A DNA stretch of 64,000 nt from DATKRB01 sp963794215. Its GTDB lineage: Bacteria > Actinomycetota > Acidimicrobiia > Acidimicrobiales > RAAP-2. Under the pieces are notes generated by a model. The model was not told the origin of the DNA and ran no database searches. It worked only from the letters and a program-made list of their open reading frames with translations. This document shows positions 25,644 to 34,585 of the stretch, in pieces. Location: NCBI GenBank assembly GCA_963794215.1, contig CAWCCQ010000007.1:310001-374000 (forward strand). Reading direction: 5' to 3'. How positions within the stretch are numbered: the first letter of the stretch is position 1; the number at the start of each line of letters is the position of its first letter. The position numbers and the translations under genes are program-made.

Positions 25644-26839
25644 AGGTTGCCTTCGTCACGCCCCGCTATGGCCTCGAGGTGACCGGTGGGGCCGAGACGG
25701 CTGCGCGCATGCTGGCCGAGCACCTTGTGGGGACGCTCGGCTGGGAGGTGGAGGCGTACTCGACTTGCGCGCTCGACCCGGTCACCTGGGCCGACGTGCT
25801 CGACCCGGGCGACTCCAGCTTGAACGGCGTCCTGGTCCATCGCTTCGCGTCGACGTCGGGACGGAGCCGGGCGTTCTACGACCTCGACGGCAAGCTCCGG
25901 CTGGCGCCACTCGAGGCCACCCGCGAGCAGTCGCGCCGGTGGGTCGACCTCAACGGTCCGGTGAGCCCCGATCTGGTCGACGCGGTGCTGGCCGGGGGTG
26001 CCGACGTGAGCGCCTACTACCCCTACCTGTACCACCCAACCGTCGCGACGATCGGCCGCGTGCCGATGCCGGCGGTCCTTCATCCGGCGGCGCACGACGA
26101 GCCCTCGCTCTACTTCAAGATCTTCCGCGGCACCTTCGCCGCGGCCGACGCCCTCTGCTACGCCACGGCTGCGGAGCGCCGCCTGGTCCAGCGCGTGCAC
26201 GCGGTCGCCGACCGTCCCCAGATCGTGCTCGGCCTCGGGGTGGGCCAGCCCAGCGGCACCGGGCGTCGCGGCGGTGAGGTGCTCGGCATCGGCGACCGCC
26301 CGTACCTCGTCAGCGTCGGCCGAGTGGACGAGCACAAGGGTTCGGCCATGCTGGCCCGGTTCTTCTCCGCGTACAAGGACCGTCACCCCTCCGACCTGGC
26401 CCTGGCGCTTGTGGGCCAGGTGGTGTGCGCCCTTCCCACGCATCCCGACCTGGTGGTCACCGGCGCCGTCGACGAGCCCGACAAGTGGGACATCGTCGGG
26501 GGTGCGTTGGCGTCGGTCTCACCCTCGGCGCTCGAATCGTTCTCCCTCGTCGTGCTCGAGGCGTGGGAGGCCGGGGTGCCAGTGGTGGTGAACGCCGCCT
26601 GCGACCCGACCCGCGAGCACTGCGAGCACTCAGGCGGCGGCCTGTGGTTCGGGTCCTACGCCGAATTCGAGGCGGTGGTCGACCGACTGGTGGCCGACGC
26701 CCGGCTGCGGCAGCGACTGGCGGCCAACGGCAAGGCCTACGTCGACCGCTTCTTCCAATGGCCGGCGCTCATCAGCCGCTACGGGGACTTCCTCGAGGGG
26801 GTGGCGGCCCGCGGCCGAGGTCCAGTCGGCGTGCTGTGA
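25640..26839 (+). CDS. GT4-type glycosyltransferase
   Basis: 399 residues from ATG 25640 (4-nt overlap with the previous gene). MKVAFVTPRYGLEVTGGAETAARMLAEHL is the N-terminal GGAE glycine-loop typical of GT4 retaining enzymes; the C-terminal half has YLVSVGRVDEHKGSAMLARFF, VTGAVDEPDKWDIVGGALASVSPSALESFSLVVLEAWEAG and CDPTREHCEHSGGGLWFGSYAEF. It is a close paralogue of the gene at 19041, which shares the unusual CLPTREHCERSGGGLWF segment. Probably adds a sugar to the exported glycan; donor and acceptor are unknown. Confidence 0.87.
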   Translation: MKVAFVTPRYGLEVTGGAETAARMLAEHLVGTLGWEVEAYSTCALDPVTWADVLDPGDSSLNGVLVHRFASTSGRSRAFYDLDGKLRLAPLEATREQSRRWVDLNGPVSPDLVDAVLAGGADVSAYYPYLYHPTVATIGRVPMPAVLHPAAHDEPSLYFKIFRGTFAAADALCYATAAERRLVQRVHAVADRPQIVLGLGVGQPSGTGRRGGEVLGIGDRPYLVSVGRVDEHKGSAMLARFFSAYKDRHPSDLALALVGQVVCALPTHPDLVVTGAVDEPDKWDIVGGALASVSPSALESFSLVVLEAWEAGVPVVVNAACDPTREHCEHSGGGLWFGSYAEFEAVVDRLVADARLRQRLAANGKAYVDRFFQWPALISRYGDFLEGVAARGRGPVGVL

Positions 26840-26946
26840 GTGCGCGCCCTTCTGGGGCAGTTGCATTCCGGTGGCGGGTCTCCCGAGCCTCGGGGGGACG
26901 GCCCGCCGCGGGCCCTGGGACCAGGCACCCTCGGTAGCATCGGGGC

Positions 26947-27396
26947 ATGCGTACGCGCTGGTTGTCGCGTCGGGCGATCACCTTGCACGTCTCGGTCCTG
27001 CTGTGGGTACCGGGGTGCCTGCTGGCCGGCTGGTGGCAGGTGACCAGGGCCATGGGCGGCAACAGCCTGAGCTACCTGTACTCAGTGGAGTGGCCGGTGT
27101 TCGCCATCGTCGGCGTGTACGCCTGGTGGTCGCTCGTCCACACCGATCCCGACACCGTCGGTGCGCGGGCGCAACGTCGGTTGCTGGCCGCCCGGGCGCC
27201 AGCCCTTGTGGCCGACCCTCCGCCCTCGGCCGCGGGAGCTGCCCCGACCGCCAAGACCGACCGGAGGCCCCCGGGCGTTTCGGCGAGCCCCCTCGATCGT
27301 CGCCGCGACGAGGAGGATGAGGCGCTCGCCGCCTACAATGACCGGCTGGCCGAGCTCGCCCGCACCGGGGCCACCAAGTCCTGGAGGCGCCGGTGA
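26947..27396 (+). CDS. Small two-TM membrane protein of unknown function
   Basis: 149 residues from ATG 26947. Two hydrophobic helices (ITLHVSVLLWVPGCLLAGWW and WPVFAIVGVYAWWSLV, about 11-30 and 49-64) are followed by an Ala/Pro-rich, charged cytoplasmic tail ending in RLAELARTGATKSWRRR. TAGCAT at 26935-26940 lies 6 nt before the start, leaderless-type. It overlaps the next gene (GTGA), so the two are coupled. Similar pairs with a DUF3817 gene occur in other actinobacteria as I recall; the function is unknown. Confidence 0.72.
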   Translation: MRTRWLSRRAITLHVSVLLWVPGCLLAGWWQVTRAMGGNSLSYLYSVEWPVFAIVGVYAWWSLVHTDPDTVGARAQRRLLAARAPALVADPPPSAAGAAPTAKTDRRPPGVSASPLDRRRDEEDEALAAYNDRLAELARTGATKSWRRR

Positions 27397-27773
27397 GAGG
27401 GTTGCCTGGGGCGCTGCTGCGCTACCGGACGATGGCCTTCGTGGTCGGCGTCGGGTTGCTGATACTGGTCTTCGTCGGCGTTCCCCTCCAGTACGCGGCC
27501 AACGTTCCCCAGGTGGCCCAGATCGTGGGTCCGATTCATGGGTTCCTCTATATCGTGTACCTGCTCACCGCCGTCGACCTGGCCCGCCGGGCGCGCTTCA
27601 CCCTGTTGCAGATGGCCGCGATGGTCGGCGCGGGGTTCTTGCCGTTCCTGGCGTTCATCATCGAGCGCAAGGTGGAGCGCCGGGTGCGCGAGGAGTTCCT
27701 CATACCCTCGCCCGAAGCACCGGCACCGGGCCAAACCGAGACGACGCGAGCCCGGCCCGGTGAGGGGGCATGA
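27393..27773 (+). CDS. DUF3817-family integral membrane protein
   Basis: 126 residues from GTG 27393, overlapping the previous stop. Pattern LLRYRTMAFVVGVGLLILVFVGVPLQYAAN, then GPIHGFLYIVYLLTAVDLARRARF and a third hydrophobic segment AAMVGAGFLPFLAFIIERKVERRV are characteristic of DUF3817 (YdzA-like) proteins with three transmembrane helices. Role unknown. The C-terminal tail is hydrophilic and variable. Confidence 0.85.
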   Translation: MRGLPGALLRYRTMAFVVGVGLLILVFVGVPLQYAANVPQVAQIVGPIHGFLYIVYLLTAVDLARRARFTLLQMAAMVGAGFLPFLAFIIERKVERRVREEFLIPSPEAPAPGQTETTRARPGEGA

Positions 27774-27818
27774 CGGCACTGCCCCTCGGCGATGGGTAAC
27801 CTCCTCGGTCATGCCGCG

Positions 27819-28673
27819 ATGGGTGCGCCCGTGCTGAGCCCCGAGGAGCTACAGGCCCACGCCGACTCCTTCCCCTGGTTCCACTCCATCGATCTTGGCC
27901 ATGGGGTGCGGACCAAGGGCCTCTCCGAGCTGGCCTTCCGGACGGACCAGTTTCCGGACTTCAGAGGGAAGACCGTGCTCGACATCGGCGCGTGGGACGG
28001 TTACTACTCGTTCCTGGCCGAACAACACGGCGCGTCGAGGGTGGTGGCCCTGGACCATTATGCGTGGGGCATCGACTTCGCCGCCAGAGGGGAGTATTGG
28101 GCGGAGTGTGCGGCCAAGGGCGTCCTGCCCGACCACGGCCGCGACATGGCGGACTTCTGGCGGCCCGAATTGCCGGGTCGACGGGGGTTTGATTTCGCCC
28201 GAGAGGCACTCGGCAGCAAGGTCGAGCCTGTTGTGGCCGACTTCACCACCGTGGACCTGAGCACGCTCGGAGCTTTCGACATCGTGCTCTACCTCGGCGT
28301 CCTTTACCACATGAAAGAGCCATTGACCTGCCTCGAACGTCTGCAAACGGTGACCGCCGAGGTGGCGGTGATCGAGACCGAGGCAGTGCATCTCCATCGT
28401 TTCGACGAGGTGAGCCTGCTCGAGTTCCATCCCGGACACGACGTACAGGCCGACTTCGGTAACTGGTACGTACCGACGATCTCGGCCATCGAGTCACTGT
28501 GTCTGGCCGCTGGCTTTCGACGGGTCCAGCGGGTCGTGGGCCCCCCACCACCACCGACGACCCCCGAGCCGGCCCTGGTTCGACTGGGTCGACGACTTGG
28601 TCTGGCGCCCGCGGCCCCCGCACCGTCGGCCCCGACGGCCCCCTACCGGGCCCTGGTCCACGCCCGGGTCTAA
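27819..28673 (+). CDS. DUF1698 / CmoB-like SAM methyltransferase
   Basis: About 284 residues from ATG 27819; ATG 27792 and GTG 27831 are in-frame alternatives. FPWFHSIDLGHGVRTKG is the diagnostic opening of the DUF1698/tRNA (mo5U34) methyltransferase family, followed by motif I KTVLDIGAWDGYYSFLAEQHGASRVVALD and FDIVLYLGVLYHMKEPLTCLERL. Actinobacteria usually lack the CmoA/CmoB pathway and family members there often act on small molecules or glycans, so a tRNA role is not assumed. The C-terminal 40 residues are Pro/Ala-rich. A leaderless-type TAACCT box at 27797-27802 points to an out-of-frame ATG at 27811 that would encode a short peptide ending at 27837. Confidence 0.75.
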   Translation: MGAPVLSPEELQAHADSFPWFHSIDLGHGVRTKGLSELAFRTDQFPDFRGKTVLDIGAWDGYYSFLAEQHGASRVVALDHYAWGIDFAARGEYWAECAAKGVLPDHGRDMADFWRPELPGRRGFDFAREALGSKVEPVVADFTTVDLSTLGAFDIVLYLGVLYHMKEPLTCLERLQTVTAEVAVIETEAVHLHRFDEVSLLEFHPGHDVQADFGNWYVPTISAIESLCLAAGFRRVQRVVGPPPPPTTPEPALVRLGRRLGLAPAAPAPSAPTAPYRALVHARV

Positions 28674-28736
28674 TTCACTGCGGAGCCCTGGCTTCCGGTC
28701 CTCGATCGTCCCAATCCTCAACGACCTCGCCGCCGT

Positions 28737-30989
28737 TCAGCCACTCCCGAGGCCCACGATGGGAGCGTTGAGGTGCCGTCCACCCATCGAGCCGACGTAC
28801 GGCGCGTCGCCGAAGGCGAAGACCCCCCCATCCGCGGCCACGAACCAGTAACCCCCACCATTCGGGCCACCACGTGCGGCCACGATCGGGGCGTTCAGGT
28901 GCTGGCCGCCCATGGAACCGTAGAACGGCGCCCCGAAGGCGAAGACCCCCCCATCCGCGGCCACCAACCAGTAGCCTCCGCTGTCGGCGTCGGTGAGCAT
29001 GCCCACGATGGGAGCGTTCAGGTGCCGTCCACCCATCGAGTTGAAGTACTGCGCGTCCCCAAACGCGAAGACCCCCCCATCCGCGGCCACTAGCCGGTAG
29101 CCCAGGCCGTCGGCCGTCGGAGCGATGCCCACGATGGGAGCGTTCAGGTGCCGTCCACCCATCGAACCGAAGTACGGCGCGTCCCCAAACGCGAAGACCC
29201 CCCCATCCGCGGCCACCAGCCAGTACCCGCCGCCGTCGGGGGTCGAGGCGATGCCCACTACCGGTGACGTCAGGTCCTGGCCGCCCATGGATCCGTGGTA
29301 GAGGGCACCGCCGAAGGCGAACACCCCGCCGTCAGCAGCGGCCAGCCAGTACCCGCCGCCGACGGGGTTTTCGGCCAGGCCAACTACGGGACGCGCGAGG
29401 GTCGAGCCACCCATGGACCCGCAGAAGGGCGCGGCGCCAAAGTCGTAGACGCCCCCGTCGGACCCCACGAGGTCGTAGCCGTCGAGCGCTGTCGATGGGA
29501 CGGTGCAGGCGGGCACCGAGCCTTGCCCTGGCAGCAGGCCGGCGTTACCGGTGAGCTGCGGGTCGTGGTGGAACATGGGCCACGAGCCCGCCTCATCGAC
29601 GGGTCCTCCGCCGGAGAGCTCATAGTGCTCGACGACGCCTTCGTTGTCGCAGTTGTACCCGGCCACGGTGATGCCCGTCGTGCCGTTGGGGTCCTGGGTA
29701 ACGAGCGGCGAGTTCTGGAACCCGACCGGGCACCCAGGGTTGGCGGGCGTCAGCTGGCCGACCTGCTCACCACTCTCGCCGTCGAGGATGAACACACCAG
29801 CGGTCGTCGCGGCCAGCACGTCCTGGTGGCCGGTCCCCGACAGGTCGGCGGTGACCACGGATCCGATCACGCGCCCGGTGACCGGCTGGCGCCAGAGCAC
29901 CTGGCCGTTCTGTCCCGACACCGCCCACACCGAGCCGCCACTGCCCGAGGCCGAGCCGTTGTCCGTTCCCTCAACCACCTGAAGGTCCCCGTTGCCCAGC
30001 ACGTCGGCCAGCGCCGGGCTCGAGGTGGTGGCGCCGTCGAGCTGGTCGGTCCACACCACCGAGCACCGGTTGTTGAGCGCCACCAGCTCCCCGGTGGCCG
30101 ACGCGCCGGCGAAGAAGCTGCCCGTCCCGACCACGATGCCGGGCGCCTCGCCGGCCAGGAAGCCGCCGATCGCCGGCGAGGAGTCGATCGTCTGGTCTGT
30201 GTCGTCGTGGCAGATCAGGTCCCCGTCAGGGTCGAGGATCCTGATGTGGCCGCCGTTCTCGTACTGCTGGCCCTGCCCGAACCCGGCGGTCTGATCGCCT
30301 CCGTCGACGATCTCGTCCTGACCGGTGCCGTACAAGTCGCCGATTGCCGCGGTGGAGAACACGCTGTCGGAGGTGAAGAACGGCCACCCCGAGAGCGGCG
30401 ATCCGTTGCCCGCATCGAGGGCGTACTGCTCTTGCCCGAGTGATCCGGCCACCACCGCCGTCCTGCCTTGGACGGGCGCCACGGCGAGCGAGGCCTGCAC
30501 GCCCAGGTTGGGCTGGGTGTCGCTCGTCGGGTTGCTCACCTGGGTGAACCACAGTTCGTTGCCGTTCGGCCCATACGCCTGGTAACCGCCCTCGGTGGGA
30601 TCGGCGGCATCGCCCGAGCCGACGAAGACGGTGTCGGCGGCGCTCCCGTCCAGCCCGGCGGCCGACGGGGTGGAGTCGACGGGTACGCCATCCGCGCTTT
30701 GAGGCCAGCCCGGGGCGGTATCGCCGTTCGCCAGGTCCAAGGCGTAGATCGTGCCGGCTCGGTCGCCAACCACCGCCGCGGGCCCGCCGGCCAGCTGGGC
30801 CAGGACGGGCGAGGACTGGGCGACGGGCGTGCCCTGGTCCGGCAGCGTCTGGCTCCACTTCAAGGTGGCGGTGATCGGTGGCAGCCCGCCGACCGTCGAT
30901 GGCACCAGCGACCCCACCCAGAGCGGTCCGGCCAGACCGATCAGCGCTCCAAGGGTCAGGCCGGCCTTGATGCGCCTGGGGACAGCCAA
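28737..30989 (-). CDS. Exported beta-propeller protein with C-terminal 42-residue repeats
   Basis: 750 residues from ATG 30989. The N-terminus (RRIKAGLTLGALIGLAGPLWVGSLVP) is a signal peptide or anchor. Residues about 40-460 contain FG-GAP/PQQ-like propeller blades (AAVVGDRAGTIYALDLANG, IGDLYGTGQDEIVDGG, LADVLGNGDLQVVEG). After a linker with MFHHDPQLTG, the last third is six to seven copies of a unit of about 42 residues with the pattern GGYWLVAADGGVFAFGDAPYFGS-MGGRHLNAPIVGI. It is probably a cell-surface or secreted protein. The next gene upstream, 23 bp away, is a paralogue with the same architecture. Confidence 0.85.
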   Translation of the reverse strand: MAVPRRIKAGLTLGALIGLAGPLWVGSLVPSTVGGLPPITATLKWSQTLPDQGTPVAQSSPVLAQLAGGPAAVVGDRAGTIYALDLANGDTAPGWPQSADGVPVDSTPSAAGLDGSAADTVFVGSGDAADPTEGGYQAYGPNGNELWFTQVSNPTSDTQPNLGVQASLAVAPVQGRTAVVAGSLGQEQYALDAGNGSPLSGWPFFTSDSVFSTAAIGDLYGTGQDEIVDGGDQTAGFGQGQQYENGGHIRILDPDGDLICHDDTDQTIDSSPAIGGFLAGEAPGIVVGTGSFFAGASATGELVALNNRCSVVWTDQLDGATTSSPALADVLGNGDLQVVEGTDNGSASGSGGSVWAVSGQNGQVLWRQPVTGRVIGSVVTADLSGTGHQDVLAATTAGVFILDGESGEQVGQLTPANPGCPVGFQNSPLVTQDPNGTTGITVAGYNCDNEGVVEHYELSGGGPVDEAGSWPMFHHDPQLTGNAGLLPGQGSVPACTVPSTALDGYDLVGSDGGVYDFGAAPFCGSMGGSTLARPVVGLAENPVGGGYWLAAADGGVFAFGGALYHGSMGGQDLTSPVVGIASTPDGGGYWLVAADGGVFAFGDAPYFGSMGGRHLNAPIVGIAPTADGLGYRLVAADGGVFAFGDAQYFNSMGGRHLNAPIVGMLTDADSGGYWLVAADGGVFAFGAPFYGSMGGQHLNAPIVAARGGPNGGGYWFVAADGGVFAFGDAPYVGSMGGRHLNAPIVGLGSG

Positions 30990-31012
30990 GCGGTCAGGGT
31001 AGCGCGCCCGCC

Positions 31013-33280
31013 TCAGGTGCCCGACATGCCCTCGATGGGCGCGTTGAGCGGCTTGCCGCCCATCGACCCGTAGAAGGGTGCGTTGTAGGAGAAGATGCCG
31101 CCGTCAGAGGCGACGAACCGGTACCCGGCCCCGTTGTTGGCTGCTTCGATGCCGGCGATCGGCGCGTTGAGCGGCTTGCCGCCCATCGACCCATAGAAGG
31201 GCGCATCGAAGGCGAAGATGCCCCCGTCGGAAGCCACCTCCCAGTATCCGCCGGTCGTTGGGTCGGCCGCCAGGCCGACGACGGAGGAGTTGAGCGGCTT
31301 GCCGCCCATCGACCCGTGGAAGGTCGCGTCGCCGAAGGCGAAGAGCCCACCGTCGCGTGCCACCAGCCAGTACCCCTTGCCGTCGGAGCTCGCCGCCATC
31401 CCGACGATGGGTTGGTTGAGCGGCTTGCCGCCCATCGACCCGTAGAACCCGGCGTCGCCGAAGGCGAAGATCCCCCCGTCGGAGGCCACCAGCCAATACC
31501 CCTTGCCGTCGGCGGTCGCCGCCATCCCGACGATGGGCCGATTGAGCGCCTTGCCGCCCATCGACCCGTAGAACCCGGCGTCGTCGAAGGCGAAGATCCC
31601 CCCGTCGGAGGCCACCATCCAGTACCCCCCGCCGTCGTGGGTCTCCGCGACCGACACGACAGGCGCGTTCAGCTGGAGGTTCCCGAGTGACCCGCAGAAC
31701 GGCAGGTTGCCGTAGTTGAAGACGCCCCCGTCGCTGGCGGCCAGGACGTAGCCCTGCGGACCGCCGCGCGGCGGGCTGCACGGGACGACGACGACTGGCG
31801 GCGGGGTCCCGGCGTCACCAGTGAGCTGGGGATCGTGGTGGAACATCGGCCACGCCCCCGACTCGTTGGCCAAGGCGCCGTTGGTGCCGGGCACCTCGAA
31901 GTGGGTCACCACGCCCTGCAACTGACCTGCGTTCTCCACGTAGCCGGCCACGGTGATCCCGATGGTGCCATCGGCGTCGTCGGTCACCAGGGGGGCATTC
32001 TGGAACCCCTCGTTGGTCAGCACGGTGGTCACGAGCTGGCCCGAGCGTCCGTCGAAGATCTGGATGCCGTTGGTGGTGGGAACGATCAGGTCCTGGTACC
32101 CCTGACCGGTCAGGTCGGCCGTGACGATCGAGCCCAGGACGGGCCCTGCGGTGCTGGCACTCCACGCCACCGAGCCGTTGGCGCCGTTCAGGACGTAGAC
32201 CGTTCCCGCCGCCGTCCCTTCCACCACCTGGAGTTGACCGTTGCCCAACACGTCGGCCAGCGCGGGGCTCGAGGTCGCAGTGCTGCCGTTGAGGGTGGTG
32301 GCCCAACGGTTGGTGCAGTGCGCGTCGGTGGCGATCACCTGGTCGGTGTTCGGGGAGCCGCCGTAGGTGGTGCCGGTGCCGAAGACGATGCCAACGGTTG
32401 ACCCTCCGAGGAACTCACCTACCGCGGGTGAGGACTGGATGGTCTGGGAGTAGTCGTTGTCGCAGTCGAGGCCACCGCCGGGCGCACCGGTCCCGGCGTT
32501 GCCGTTGGCGCCCAGCACCCGGATGTGCCCGCCGTTGGGGTAGGTCACCCCATAGGCGATTCCCGCAGTCGAGTCGCCGCCCTCGACGATCTCGTTCTGC
32601 CCGTTGCCGTACATGTCGGCGATTGCCGGGGTGGTGAAGTCGCTGTCGGCCTGGAACCAGGGAAAGCCGCCCAGCAACGCTCCGCTCCCCGCACCCAGCG
32701 CGTACTCGTTCTCGCCGAGCGAGCCAGCCACGACGGCCGTCGTGCCCTGCAGGCTGCCCACTGCGAGGGAGGCCTGCACCCCGCTGTGCGGGGTGGAGTC
32801 GGTGGACGGGTTCGTCTCCTGCACGAACCACTGGTCGCCGCCGTTCGGGCCGATGGCCTGGTACCCACCCGAGGTCGGCGAGGCGGCGTTGCCCGAACCC
32901 ACGTACACCGTGTCGAGGCCGCCCGAGTTGATGGCGGCGACCGACGGTGTGGAGTCGACGGGGGCTCCCTCGTTGTACGGCCAGCCGGCCACCGTCGAGC
33001 CGTTGGAGAGGTGAAGGGCATAGACGCGCCCGGCACGGTCGCCCACCACCACGGCGGGGGTTCCGTCGAGGTCGGCGACGTTGGGTGAGGACTCGGCGAT
33101 GGGTCCGCCAGCGTCGGGGAGCTGGACGGCCCAGCTCGTGGTGAGCGAGACCTGGGGCGCAAGCGTGGTGGCCCGCGCCACCCCGGACGTGGTGGCGACC
33201 GCCGTCGCGGCGACGAGGGGGCCGGCGAGCGCACCGAGCCGCAACCACCGACCGAGCGGCGAGTGTCGCCCGCGTCCCAT
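31013..33280 (-). CDS. Exported beta-propeller protein with C-terminal 42-residue repeats (paralogue)
   Basis: About 755 residues if started at ATG 33280, which places a clean signal peptide at the N-terminus (RLGALAGPLVAATAVATTSGVARA); an ATG at 33439 is in frame but adds a hydrophilic stretch before the signal. FG-GAP/PQQ-like blades (PAVVVGDRAGRVYALHLSNG, IADMYGNGQNEIVEGGD, IVTADLTGQGYQDLIVPT) fill the first two thirds. The C-terminal third carries about seven repeats, GKGYWLVASDGGIFAFGDAG-FYGSMGGKPLNQPIVGMAA. Transcribed with the downstream paralogue. Function unknown; the repeat is shared with the SpoIID-domain protein at 36784. Confidence 0.82.
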   Translation of the reverse strand: MGRGRHSPLGRWLRLGALAGPLVAATAVATTSGVARATTLAPQVSLTTSWAVQLPDAGGPIAESSPNVADLDGTPAVVVGDRAGRVYALHLSNGSTVAGWPYNEGAPVDSTPSVAAINSGGLDTVYVGSGNAASPTSGGYQAIGPNGGDQWFVQETNPSTDSTPHSGVQASLAVGSLQGTTAVVAGSLGENEYALGAGSGALLGGFPWFQADSDFTTPAIADMYGNGQNEIVEGGDSTAGIAYGVTYPNGGHIRVLGANGNAGTGAPGGGLDCDNDYSQTIQSSPAVGEFLGGSTVGIVFGTGTTYGGSPNTDQVIATDAHCTNRWATTLNGSTATSSPALADVLGNGQLQVVEGTAAGTVYVLNGANGSVAWSASTAGPVLGSIVTADLTGQGYQDLIVPTTNGIQIFDGRSGQLVTTVLTNEGFQNAPLVTDDADGTIGITVAGYVENAGQLQGVVTHFEVPGTNGALANESGAWPMFHHDPQLTGDAGTPPPVVVVPCSPPRGGPQGYVLAASDGGVFNYGNLPFCGSLGNLQLNAPVVSVAETHDGGGYWMVASDGGIFAFDDAGFYGSMGGKALNRPIVGMAATADGKGYWLVASDGGIFAFGDAGFYGSMGGKPLNQPIVGMAASSDGKGYWLVARDGGLFAFGDATFHGSMGGKPLNSSVVGLAADPTTGGYWEVASDGGIFAFDAPFYGSMGGKPLNAPIAGIEAANNGAGYRFVASDGGIFSYNAPFYGSMGGKPLNAPIEGMSGT

Positions 33281-33552
33281 GGGCGCGAGGGCGGCCTGGC
33301 CGGTCTTCGAAGTGGGGCTCGCGCTGGCCGAGGTGAACGCCTCGCGCGGATCGCCGTGGTCTTGCGCTCGGACCGACTGTCCCTCACGTGGCCCGCGCCA
33401 ACGTGCTCCGCCAAGTACCGACATCCGCCAAACCTCCAAGAGTCCGCCGTGCTCTCTCTGGGCACAATGCTTGCAGACGATCCGCGATTTTCGCGAGCAG
33501 CCCCTCGCGATGGTCCGTCACGCTGGTGGTTCGTGACCTAGCATCGCCGGTC

Positions 33553-34575
33553 GTGAGCGATCCGGGCCCCTCGACGCCGCCCTCGACGGACCGCTTCGGC
33601 AAAGCCCTGGCCGAGTCCTTCGCCCGACGAAGTCCCCAGGGCAGTGTGCGGTGGAACTTCGACGTTGCCTTCGCCCTCCTCGACGCGGAGTTCGGCGCCG
33701 GCGAGTCGGATCCGCTGGACTCTGCAGACCCCGTGGGCCCGGTCGGACGCCTCGCCGAGGCCCCGCTCGCACCGGTCGGTTCGGGCGCTCGACGGCTGGC
33801 CAACCGGCTTGTGCTCCGCAGGCTGCGCGCCTGGGTGGAGGGTCGGGCGGCTGCGGTTGCCGCGGAGACGACCCGACGGTCCCTGCGCGAGGGACTGGGC
33901 GAGGGTGGGGTGACCCAGGCGGTCGAGGCCCTTCGCTTCCTGGCCCGGCGGGTCGATGAGCTCGAGGCAGACGGTGCTCGACGGCGCGCCCCGGTGCTCG
34001 CACCCGCGCAGCTGCTCACCCCCGAGCCGGTGGCGCCATGGGTCGAGGCGGTCGCCGAGCAACTGGGAGCTGTTGGCGGGTCGGCCGGGGTGCTCCACGC
34101 CGAGTGCGGCGCCGGTGAACTGGTCGCCGAGCTGGTCGGGCGCGGCATGACCGCGTTCGGGGCCGAGCCTCGAGGTTCCCTCGCCTGGGAGGCCGCCTCC
34201 CGCGGCGTGCTCGTCGACATCGAGAGCGCACAGGATCGACTGGCCCGGGCCGAACCGGCCACGTTCGGGGGGATCGTCCTGAGCGGCGTGATCGATCGTT
34301 CGCCGGTGGAGGACCTGCTTCGGCTTGTGGCCGACGCGGTCGACCGGTTGACACCCGACGGCATGTTGATCGTGCTGTCGGCCGACGCCGACGCCACGGT
34401 GGCCAGGTGGCCGGTGGTCGCACGCGACCTGCTGCCGGGCAGACCGATACACGCCGAGACGTGGGGCCTGTTGCTCGAACGGGCCGGTCTCGACGACGTC
34501 GTTCCGCTGGTGCCGACGGTGCCTACCGATGGGTACGCCCTGCGTGCTCGACGCGCCGTGCGTGGCCGACAGTGA
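33553..34575 (+). CDS. Methyltransferase-like protein, paralogue of 23490
   Basis: 340 residues from GTG 33553; TAGCAT at 33539-33544 ends 8 nt upstream, leaderless-type. The N-terminal half is helical (VRWNFDVAFALLDAEFG, LANRLVLRRLRAWVEGR). The C-terminal half resembles a class I methyltransferase with a weak motif I (AGVLHAECGAGELVAELVGRGMTAFGAEP) and FGGIVLSGVIDRSPVEDLLRLVADAVDRLTPDGMLIVLS. The canonical Asp/Glu-x-Gly-x-Gly core is altered, so it may bind SAM weakly or be structural. It directly precedes a GT4 gene, as at 23490-24485. Confidence 0.68.
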   Translation: MSDPGPSTPPSTDRFGKALAESFARRSPQGSVRWNFDVAFALLDAEFGAGESDPLDSADPVGPVGRLAEAPLAPVGSGARRLANRLVLRRLRAWVEGRAAAVAAETTRRSLREGLGEGGVTQAVEALRFLARRVDELEADGARRRAPVLAPAQLLTPEPVAPWVEAVAEQLGAVGGSAGVLHAECGAGELVAELVGRGMTAFGAEPRGSLAWEAASRGVLVDIESAQDRLARAEPATFGGIVLSGVIDRSPVEDLLRLVADAVDRLTPDGMLIVLSADADATVARWPVVARDLLPGRPIHAETWGLLLERAGLDDVVPLVPTVPTDGYALRARRAVRGRQ

Positions 34576-34585
34576 GCGGTCAGCC

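Noticed and set aside
29295..30443. Plus-strand open frame opposite the propeller protein
   Set aside because: The minus-strand frame shows signal peptide, propeller blades and repeats; the plus frame is compositional.
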